A DNA stretch of 64,000 bases from assembly GCA_005281725.1 (NCBI GenBank), contig SSBO01000012.1, forward strand, positions 21,840,779 through 21,904,778, in the 5' to 3' direction. Under the pieces are notes generated by a model. It did no database searches. It was given only the letters and a program-made list of their open reading frames with translations, and had not been told where the DNA came from. The stretch comes from Wuchereria bancrofti. Its lineage: Eukaryota > Nematoda > Chromadorea > Rhabditida > Onchocercidae. The position numbers were made by a program, and so were the translations under genes. This document shows, piece after piece, positions 41,958 through 51,771 of this stretch; the first letter of the stretch is position 1; each line of letters opens with the position of its first letter.

Positions 41958-42150
41958 AATCAAAATAATTGCCATTTAATTATTTCTTATAAAAATTTTA
42001 ATTTAAAAATTTTTTTAAACCTTTACATTGATTATATCAATGTTAAACTTTACTATTTTCACAGTCATAAAAATAAACACACAAAAATATAAGTATGTAA
42101 TTATTAATTCATTAAACAAACAAATAATTTTTTTATAAAATAAAATTTAC

Positions 42151-42297
42151 CTTTTCTAATATTTCGGTGCGATCAAAACGGAAAAAGATTAACCAAATGG
42201 CAACGTTTTGCTTTGCATTTATTTGAAGAATATTATTTATACATTCAGTAAATAACTTGTTGTTTAATAAATTTTCAAACTTTTTCAATTTCTCCAT
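42151..42297 (-). CDS. Candidate coding exon upstream of peptide gene A
   Basis: An ATG at 42297 opens 49 in-frame codons (start MEKLKKFENLL, end FRFDRTEILEK) that stop exactly at a GTAAAT donor in phase 0. The end of the exon is richer in G+C than the flanks and looks coding. It could splice to the acceptor at 41703, placing these residues before the Met of peptide A without a frame break, but that would bury the signal peptide. It may instead be an alternative leader exon, part of another small gene, or chance. Not recognised. Confidence 0.3.
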
Positions 42298-42753
42298 TTT
42301 TCATAGCATGTAAGCATTGAAATTTAATGCATACCTTTGACAATAAAAAGATATAAAATAAATAAATAAAATCAGGTTTCATTTTTAGTTTCTTATCCAT
42401 CACAAAAATATTTTCATTCATCATAACTTGATGATATACTGATAAAAGTGATGATAATATGAATCTTTTAAGCCATTTAGCCATTTAAATAACTTGAAAT
42501 GATAATCACTTTAAGAAATAATCTAAACTTTTGATTGACATTATTGCGTCAATGATATCAGCAATTGAAAACTATTTAAATGTAAATACTTTATTATATA
42601 TTTTAAAGATTTAATAATATTCATTGTTACTTTAAAATTTTTTGAAAATTTCCACACAAATGATCATATATTGTACTGCAATACATGTGTCGCAATAATT
42701 CCGTATCATTTCGAATTTCTTCACTTTTCAGGAAATCGATTACACAGCATTTA

Positions 42754-43200
42754 TCAACCAAACCATGGTCCCCCGAAACCACCGTAATAACCGAAACCAT
42801 CATGATATCCACCCCAGAAAGGTCGCCTGAAAGCAGGCACAAAAGGATGCCATGGCATTCCCCAGCTATAAGGACCAGACCATCCACCATAATTTCTGCC
42901 CCAGCCATAGCTGAAGAACGGAATGGATGCGTAGCCAAAGTAATTACTGCCGTAATATTGCCGCTTGTTTCGTTTGCTAGAAAAAGGAGTAAATTTAAAG
43001 CACAATAAAGTAATGCTTAATTTTAATAATTTATCATTTTATTATGATGAAAAGAAAAATTAAAATTTTGCATGAAAAAATTTAAATTATAACCTTATTG
43101 TGTTAGCATTAGATATTTTATGACACGACAACAACATCAGATTTACACAAAGTATGATAATAATGACAAGACTATGTGACAGTATTTTTGAGGAGGGCAT
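42754..43200 (-). CDS. Small secreted KRQ peptide precursor B (Gly/Tyr/Trp/Phe-rich)
   Basis: Exons 43200-43094 and 42976-42754 join at phase 2 and predict 109 residues. Exon 1 is a signal peptide with a strong core (LVIIIILCVNLMLL) plus a short linker. Exon 2 begins SKRNKR and then Gln42, so the mature peptide would be residues 42-109. It starts QYYGSNYFGYASIPFF, repeats Gly-aromatic pairs (YGWG, YGGW, GYYGGFGG) and ends PWFG; Trp, Tyr, Phe and Gly dominate. The ATG abuts TTTTCAG. The composition resembles nematode epidermal Gly/Tyr-rich peptides and some cuticle or eggshell components. The shared PFF-x-x-G-x-G segment links it with precursor C. Longer open frames on either strand over the same DNA are shadows. 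Confidence 0.85.
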
Positions 43201-44007
43201 CTGAAAATTTTTCTTTTATTAATTTGAATTGAATCAGTCCACAAAAAAAAAAAAAATTATTATCATTTGACCTTTATGACATTTAAGCCTTTTTTTTTTT
43301 TAATTTGGGAAATTGATATTACATGCAATGCTGTTATAAGTAAATTTAATATATTTTTAAATAATTTATTAGTAATATTAATTAAGTAGCGATAATTAGC
43401 TCAAACTTTCATTCTTTCATTGCACTAAAACATTAATGCAGCAGAAAATTTGAAATATTTCAGTTTTAAGTAATATAATTTTAAAATTTTTTGCTCTTTG
43501 TTAACATTTTATTAGCTTTTTTTTTTTTTTTAGATTTTATTCATTTAGCTTAACAATAACCTTTCCTTTCCTTAATTTAAATTATAACAATTAAAAAAAT
43601 AAATGAAATATGCAAATTCTTCACTATCCTAGAATTTGTATCAATCATATCGAACAGAAAACGAATTATTCTAGCAAAATAAAATATGAAAAAATATTTT
43701 CAAAATAATTATATGTGTAATATGACGTCATTTCTAAATTTTAAAAGGTGAAATGATAAGAATATGTTTGTTTACTAATTACTAAGAACTTGTTCACACA
43801 CATACACATTTTCTTTTTGATAAATATTTATGAATCAATGATCGATTCTTCATCAATTTTATAAAATTCAAGTTTGAAATGGAATTTCAGTAAATTTATT
43901 AGCAATTAAAATGAAAAAACAAAACAATTAATCGAGACAATACATTTAAGCAAAATGAGTCACGTTGACAAATATAAGTAAAAGTCTGATTCAGATGACC
44001 TTTCAAT

Positions 44008-44430
44008 TTACCAACAAAATATGCCACCCCAAGGTAGACTATAACTTCCCCATCCCCAAATACCTTCTTCATCATCAAAATGACCCACACCCATATTGAA
44101 AAACGGAAATGCAGAAAATCCTGCAAAACCACCGTAACTAAGAAATTGTCGTTTCATTCGAATCCTGAAATACAATTCCGGAAAGTTCAATTTAATCAAT
44201 AGCAATAGCTAATCAAGCATTTGATTCATTATCTATTTCCTGTATTCTTGTTCATTAGATAAATAAATTAAATTAATTCTATTCATTTCTATGAATTAAT
44301 CAGAAATGTTATTCGGAAATAACTTTTACTTTATCTCTTCGCTTTGTTCACTTTCATTGGCAACGCTATCACCAATTAACAATGAAGTAATTAATATTTC
44401 GAATATAATATAACTCATGAAACGTTTCAT
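44008..44430 (-). CDS. Small secreted KRQ peptide precursor C (Gly/Phe-rich, acidic patch)
   Basis: Exons 44430-44330 and 44164-44008 join at phase 2 and predict 85 residues. Exon 1 codes a signal peptide (core IIFEILITSLLI, likely cut near SVA) and an acidic pro-region (NESEQSEE). Exon 2 opens IRMKR and then Gln40. The predicted mature peptide, residues 40-85, starts QFLSYGGFAGFSAFPFF, carries an acidic patch FDDEEG and ends IFCW with a single Cys. The ATG abuts a TTTAG acceptor, as in its paralogues. It is first in transcription order of the three-gene array, about 0.8 kb from gene B. Known function: none that I recognise. The terminal TGG codon lies beside a GTAAAT donor-like word, so a further 3' exon cannot be excluded. 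Confidence 0.82.
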
Positions 44431-46283
44431 CTAAATCAAACCGATAAAATTTTAAATAATTCTTTGACTTAAATCAAAGTAATGAAAAAAAACCAACAGA
44501 TTTGTATTTATAATAATAATTTCATACAATTCAATTGCTTTAATATAATGGCAAGCAAAGGCTAATTCCATTTGTCATATAATTTCAAAAAAAAAAAAAA
44601 AAAAAGAAAAGGTTAAGTAAAGACAAACAAATAAACCAGTAGAAATATATGCATTGTATGGTATAAAAACATAAACAAAACATCAATTGAAACAAGTAAA
44701 CAAATAAACAAACAAATGTGCAAATGTGTAAATACATTAATAATATCATTTAGGCATATCTTGTAGTATTCTTTTCCTTTTTTTTTACTCCAAATTTGAA
44801 ATGGAATAAAATTTGTAGAATTTCATTTCAGCATCATTTGAATACTTTCAATCAAATGAATGCAATGAGCCAGCGCAATGATACGGCGCTAATGTCATTA
44901 ACAATAATTTTTTTCGTCTACCATATAAGCTGAACTATGTGACATCAATGTGACATCCTTATGGCCATTGAAAATTTACTAATCATTTAGTTTTATGCGC
45001 TATTAAACATTTGCTCAAATTCATCTATAATTCTGTCAATCTTAGAGTAAAATTATTTTTTCGTGAAATAATTACATAAATATTTCCGGTTTATCTATCA
45101 AACTAAACTCAAATTTCAAGCTTAACAATAATACGAGTTACAGTGAAATTTTATGGCAATTCAGCAATTGTAGAAAAAAGTAATTTCTGAATTGAAATTA
45201 AATTTCACATTGAATTGGTAAGAAATATTCCATATGAAATATCTTTCACAAATTTCTTTCTTTCATCTTAAATTTTAGGAAAAAAAGAAAGAAAAATTTT
45301 AGTCCAAAATTTTTTATATTATTTCATTTTTATTTTTATCTTTCTAAAACTACTAACTTGTTTAATTACTACTATCAAAATTCTCGTTCTACTTTATTTG
45401 TACTGTAAATTGATCGGAAAAGGACGGTGAATGTTAAGTAAACTGAATAGTATAAAGAATTTTAATGAAATATTTGCAACAGAAAAGAATTTATAAATAT
45501 TTTTTAATTTTGTAATTGAATAGCTTTTTCTCATTTTGTTATTAGAAATCGTAATAAAAGGAGAAAAAAAAAACTTTTGTTATGTGTTGCAAACATTGAA
45601 GTATGTTTTGCAATTTGATATTATGAAATTATTGCAACAATCAATAAGATAAAAACCTGTAAACATCTTTTTTTTTTTTGGAAGTTTCTAATTTGATAGC
45701 AAGAAATCAATATAAGAAAAAAAAAGAGAGAAAGAAAAAGTAAAGTTATGTTTATTTAGAAAATTTTAAAAATAAGAAACGTTGAAGTCATAAAAAACAT
45801 CAAAATATATTTAAAATGATATTTTTTTCAATCTTCAATTAATAGAAAAGCTTATAATGCCAAAAAAAAAAGAATTGATTTCAACGATTTTAATTTAACA
45901 CTTATTTAACTTTTATCATTTTCAAAAGTTTCAATAATCAATACTATATGATTAAATTAGCAAATATATTAACCAATCTTACAAATTGTCGAAGCAGCTC
46001 CTATTACTTACTTAATTTGAACTTTTTTCAAAGATCAAAGAATGAATTGACTGATATCAAAGTGATTGTCAATGGTATAACAAAATTAGAAGCTTTCAAT
46101 TTTTATCATTTTAACATACCAAAACGATGAAGTTACAGAATTTCTATTGTTGTATTGTAATCCAATTGAATTAATCATTTTTGAAATAATCATTTTCCAG
46201 ACTAAAATGCTAATTTCTTTGAAAGATCGCAGACATGTTTAATCCTACAACAATATTCAATGAAATGGCTGAGAAATGATCAT
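44431..46283. other. Divergent intergenic region, peptide array to protease-like gene
   Basis: The gene C promoter side (-) and the aspartic-protease-like gene (+) diverge from here. Apart from the patch at 44872-44957 the sequence is AT-rich. The 60-codon open frame at 45948-46130 (+) has no supporting signal and is not called. Confidence 0.5.
44872..44957 (-). promoter_or_regulatory. Possible upstream control region of peptide gene C
   Basis: About 450-530 bases before the gene C ATG a GC-richer patch holds an inverted repeat (AGCGC at 44872-44876, GCGCT at 44886-44890) and a perfect tandem of ATGTGACATC at 44937 and 44948 (11-bp period, one helical turn). Regulatory meaning is inferred from position and arrangement only. 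Confidence 0.3.
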
Positions 46284-46432
46284 TATATAAACGGGGCTGT
46301 AATTTGAGAGATTTAATTCAAAATCATACTTCAATGTCCTCAAATCAACCCGCTAATCGCTACCAGAATTTCGTCCAGAAAATTGCAACCTGTGGTGGTG
46401 AAAAAAATTTAATTCATTTCCTACCTCATTAG
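46284..46432 (+). CDS. Possible micro-protein gene with TATA box, 32 residues
   Basis: TATATAA at 46284-46290 is followed 44 bases later by ATG (46334) and an open frame to TAG (46430-46432). The peptide starts MSSNQPANRYQNFVQKIA, then TCGGEKNL, and ends FLPH. Base composition and codon use are coding-like compared with the flanks, and the frame is also open upstream as far as 46278. A GTAAAT donor overlaps the stop, so this could be a first exon. Not recognised. Confidence 0.3.
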
Positions 46433-47122
46433 TAAATTTCCATCGGATTCCTTTCTTTATCACTGAATTATCAGAATGTTTTCCGCTTCTTCTAAATCTT
46501 TTTTATAATTTCCGGAAATAACATTGCAAAAAATTGGTGCTAATTCAGGAATTAATAAATTCGCCGAGAAGAATTCAAAATTAATTGCTTGATTATAAAT
46601 AATAGAAAGCTTGAAAAATTATCATTTCTGCTAATGTTTGTGCTTGAAATTATAATAAAAAGAGTGAAAATTGTCTCTTAGATGACAAATCTAGCAAAAA
46701 ATCAATAACCAAATTAAAAAATTTATAACAGTTTAGAATAAACATAAAATTATTAACTTTAAAGTTTGTTTGAAAAAAATGTTTAAAAAATAGTCTTTCG
46801 AAAATAGCTCAGTGAATTTAGAATATGCAAAATATTCTATCCAACAGTATCTTTCAATTACAATTTAAGTAATAAGTTTGAACTTTTAAAAAATAGTTTA
46901 ATAAGCCAAAAAAAAAAAAAAGTTTTTCGGAATAACAAAATTTGTTTGTTGTAGAAATAGAAGAATATCCTCTCAAAGACTTTTGCAATTAAGTAATATA
47001 TTCAAAGGAAGGTTTTATGTTTCAGTTTACGATCACACATTTAAGAACTGTTTTCATCTTTTAAACTAATTAAAAATTATTTTCACACTTTTGTTCTTTA
47101 ATCTTTTTTAAGAGATACAATA

Positions 47123-49464
47123 ATGAAGCTAACTGTCATCTTCTGTACTCTTCTAGTAACACAGTTATTTGCCGAATACCAAATTGACCTGTATCCTGTG
47201 CATGATAAATTAAAGGTATGTCAGTTAATTAGTTATTTCATGAATATTTATTTCTTATCAAAATTACAATTAGTATTTTCAATTGAGAGAAATTTTTCAT
47301 TCATTTAAATATTTCACTTTATCATTTTATTTAGCATCGTACCGGATATGCTCTAAATGTGATAATTGGTAAACCGGGAAAAGAATTCCGTGTCCTTTTG
47401 GATACCTTAACATCACTTCTTTGGGTTCCTGGAACTAATCGCATGTATGTTTGGTTTTTCTGGTTCTTTTTTTATTTAGAAATAAATTATTTTTTTATAT
47501 TTAGAAATAAATTATTATTATTATTACTTTTTTTTTAATAAATTATACTTTGTAGAAAATTTATTACCAAAACTAATATTTAAGTGTGATAAAATTTTTT
47601 AAATTTTCAATGTTTTATCAAATTAATAGTTCTTTTCATAGAATATTTTTGCTAAATTACAGACATCCATTTTGCTACAATAAACAATTTTACTCAAAGT
47701 TTGATTCAACTTCTTGTTCTACAGTATTCGCAGATAGTTTGGCACAATGTTATGGAATAAGAGCAGTTAATTTATGGAGTTGGAATGATGATATTTTAGT
47801 ATTTCTTTTACTTTACAATTTGCTAATTAAAAAAAAAAAACTAATTTTACTATAATCGATAATTAATTTTACTCTAATTAGCAATCAAACTTTTCAGTGA
47901 TAAAATCTCAACTGGATGGCAAAATAATGATACTTCCAGATAATCAAGATTATTTCAATTTTCAAAAAAAAAAGAAAAAAATTCATTTTTTTAAAGATTC
48001 ATGCATCGGACGGAAAAAGCATAAATTTATTAAATTCACCATTCGGTACGTTATGCTTTTTAAATTGGCCTGAATGGGAAAATTATCAAGAAATTGATGG
48101 AATATTTGGTTTATCAGCATTGCACACTGATCGCTTATCAGAAGGCGTTTTTGGCTTCTTTCCGATTTTAAACAAAGATGTTAATCCTCTAAAAATGATG
48201 ATTCGAATGAATGAATTTCCACCTCTTATCACTATCGCATTACCACAGGCAATAAAGAAATGCTTCTTTTTTTTTTCTTCAACTTTATTAAAATAAAATC
48301 TACGAAAAAGAAAAACAAAACTATTTCGATTATATTTTCCAAATTTTGTCCAAAATTTGAGTACGAAACTAATAATTGATCATTGGAAAAACTTTTGATG
48401 CATTTTGGCGCAAATTCTTAAATTCAATAGTTGGCTAAAATTCTTGGGAAAAATACAATTAGCGCATAACAATATTGTTTCATCGATTTGTTTGAAATTT
48501 TTTAAAATATCATCATGAATTATAATTGATTGAATCACATATTGTACAATTTCCGAGCGCTAATATTTATGCAAAATGTAGGATTCTGATAAGACAGCGA
48601 CATTAACGCTCGGTGGACGTAACAATAAGTCATGCGATTTAAGCAATGAAAAACACGAACCGCTTTACTTTCTTGGAAATCGTTATAATTTTCAATTTTT
48701 GGCCGCTAAAATGGGTAACAGAGAGTTTTTTAAATTAGGCGTTACGCTTATGTATCCAAATATTATGGACCCATATATCACTGTCCCAATTGAATTCATG
48801 AAACAAATCACTTATGATCTCGGTGCACAGGTTACGTTTTCACGTAAAATTTTTACTTATTATATTTTTGGTTTAATTCATTAAATGTCACATTTTTTTT
48901 TTTTTTTTTCATTTATGAAAATATTTCAGATAGATGTAAGAACAGCGAAATATTTGGTAGATTGTAAGCAATCATTTAAACCATTTGAAATTTTCACCGT
49001 TGAAAACAAATACATCGTTGAGCCAAAACATTTTATTATCAAACATAATGTAAGTTCGTATTCTTTTCTAATCTAATGAAATATTGAAATATTTGAATAG
49101 AAAGTGATAAATTTTATTAATTTTATCAATGTGACAGTTTTGTCCTACAAAATTGAATTAATGAAATATTAATTTAGAACAATTGAATAAATTTTAATCT
49201 GAAAATATTTGTACTTCATTAGTAGTAGTTCTCGTAGTCTATTTTTTAATATATTATTTCTAAATGATTTAAAAAACTTTTTTGATTTCCGGAAAAGTAA
49301 ATTGTGAATTGATGTTACAGCCGGATGATACGAAATGCGAACTTGCATTCAAAAGCTTTGATGGTTTTGAGCAGGAAATTATGCTCGGATTACCATTTCT
49401 TCATCAATATTGCATGACGTTGGAACCACGTGAAATACGTGTCAATTTCTCCCCGGTAATTTAA
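47123..49464 (+). CDS. Secreted pepsin-like (A1) aspartic protease homologue, catalytic motifs degenerate
   Basis: Exons 47123-47215, 47335-47444, 47663-47798, 47997-48248, 48582-48830, 48930-49049 and 49321-49464 give 367 residues, a normal pepsin length. Seen: a signal peptide (MKLTVIFCTLLVTQLFA), the N-lobe strand RTGYALNVIIGKPGKEF, then VLLDTLTSLLWVPG where active enzymes have D-T-G-S-S-x-L-W. The hinge motif IDGIFGLS is intact. In the C-lobe TLTLGGR is present, but the second D-T-G-T-S is replaced by MDPYITVP (about residues 259-266). The VDC strand and the terminal IMLGLPFLHQYC are conserved. The fold is therefore kept while the first Gly and the second D-T-G are lost, so it is probably not an active peptidase; binding or inhibitor-like roles are inference. 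Intron 4 has a GC donor (CAG|GCAATA). Transcript start: acceptor TTTTTTAAG just before AGATACAATA-ATG. Confidence 0.85.
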
Positions 49465-51771
49465 TTTGAAATATGCATATTACATCGCTAATTTTTGCTT
49501 GTTGTTAATTAATTGATTTTAAGTACAAAAATGATTTTGAATTACGTCATTTTATCACTTTTATTTTTGCTGCAATTTCTGTATACTTTTCAAAGTAATT
49601 TAAAAACGTGAAGCAAGTCACGTTGAATAAATATTGAAATTATCAAAGTTTACAATGTTAAAATTTTATCATCAAATTTGTGCAATGATTTCAAACAAAT
49701 TTTTTCCCATTGTAGATTGGCAAATGAAAATTGCAACTTTACCTATACGATAATGAATTTTTTGAAAAAATTTTGAAACACTTAAATTAAATTTTGAACC
49801 ACAGACCTAACAACCAATTTTTTGTGTTTTCCATTTAAATTGTTAACGAAGAGAAATGAAGTAGTAAAATGCTGAATAGCTGATTAAAATACATTAACCT
49901 AACTTCTCTAATTATATTTTTTAATATTTGTTTAAATATTCATTTTAAATTTGACTTTCTTTATAATAATTCATTGTTGCTACCATGTGTCACCACGTGT
50001 CACCACTTGTTGCTACCTGCTATCACCTACCATAATTCAATTTTTCATAACGTAAATAATGAAAGCAAAAATATTTCTGTACCTCATTCCACGTATGCGT
50101 GATGATATTAGTTTTGCTGCGATATAATCCTATCATACATCCTTAAAGTTCCGTTTCATATTTAAAATGTCAATTTAAAATTTTAAATTTACTTAAACAA
50201 AATTAATCAGTTATTTAGTATGAAAATCATTATTTTGTTTTATTGGAAAGGTGCTTGTTATTGTTGAAGTATACGAAGGAAAGTTATTTAATAAATCATA
50301 GGAATTATTTCATAATGTTTCGAACAGCAAATAATTTTGGTGATTATCACTATCGCTTATCACTTTGAACAATCGTTATCAATAAGAAATGGATGATTAC
50401 ATTCATAAAAGTACAAGCATATGTTTTTTTTTTTTATGAACAAATATGACTGCAATTAAAAATTTACTACTTCATTTTTTTATTAAATAACTTTCATTAT
50501 TTGATTCAAACCTAACTTTTGTCAATAACTTTAATTTTACTTTAATTCCAAAATTGTCACATTTTTGACATATTCGCAAATTTGTTGTAATCTTTAATGC
50601 TATGAACAGAAATTTATCATTAATTTATATTTAAACTGTTCTACAACTTTCATTAATTTAAATTTTATATCTAAATATGCATTAATTGTCGGAAATTTTT
50701 AAAAACAACGCAAGCCTTAAACAGTTTATTCCGAACTTTTCTCAAACTTTATTAGTAATAATTGAAATTTAAATTAAAAAATGTGTGAGAACTTAGCACT
50801 AAATTCAATAGCCACAAAATTGGTCGTTCTATAGATGCGAAATTTTGCGTTTTTTTAAATTTAAAATCAAAACTTAATGAATTTTTTTTACTCTATTGAA
50901 TTAATACTTACTTTTGAGGCCATTTATCAATTGTTCAAACATCATGAAAATTAGATGAAACTGAGCCAATGTTTATTTATCTTCAGAAAACACAGCTGTT
51001 TACTAATTGTTTGTATCGAAATAAATTAAAAGAAATTGAGTAACTCATTCACAATTATTCGAATATCATTTATTAGTTGAAGATTGCAAAGCGAGAAAAT
51101 AATTTATTCCAGTGTCTCAGATTCAAATTGGCGGTCCGTATTTCCGGATTATTAAATCCTACTCCGTAAACTTCTCAAAAATGACTGCTGGCTTACCTGC
51201 ATATTTCATGCTTTTAAGGTTTTTATATTAGAATTGAATTTTTATTCAAATGAAATTTATTCAAACCATAAGTTTGCCACAGACAAATCGATTTTTAAGT
51301 TTATGGAATAACTAAATTCATTTTTTCAATTGCTTTTTTTATTTTTTCGTTTTTTCTTTTTTGTTTTTAATTTTTAAGTATTCAATTTCATCGTTTTCCT
51401 TGGACCAAATTCAGTGGTAGTGCTGCCATATGATTTACCGCAAATTTCAATTACTAACATTTAAGGGTCCATTTGTTGAGTAAAGTAATCCAACAAATAT
51501 TCATTTTCAAAAATTTTTTCTTTTACTCTTTATAAAATTAATGTCTAATCATACATAATATGATGCTATCGAAAGAATTACTTATATTAAATTAATTAAC
51601 ATATTTCTATTCAGTGTAACATAAAGTTCAATACAGAAATATTTATTAATTAAGTTAATATTTCATATTTTCCAATTTTTTGTCCTCCTACAATTAATAA
51701 TACACTGATGAGATAAATTTGATAAGCAAATTTTATCACAGATGCAAAATTAAGTATGACTTTTTGAAATT
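49465..51771. other. Intergenic, convergent ends, no gene seen
   Basis: This lies between the stops of the protease-like gene (+) and the BAR-like gene (-). At 49978-50028 a short cluster of GTGTCACCAC words includes the E-box CACGTG. A GC-richer patch at 51110-51215 has no complete exon. The rest is AT-rich. Confidence 0.5.

Noticed and set aside
42685..43008. 107-codon plus-strand frame and a 103-codon minus-strand frame
   Set aside because: Both are shadows of peptide gene B exon 2; only the frame with KRNKRQ joins its signal-peptide exon in phase.
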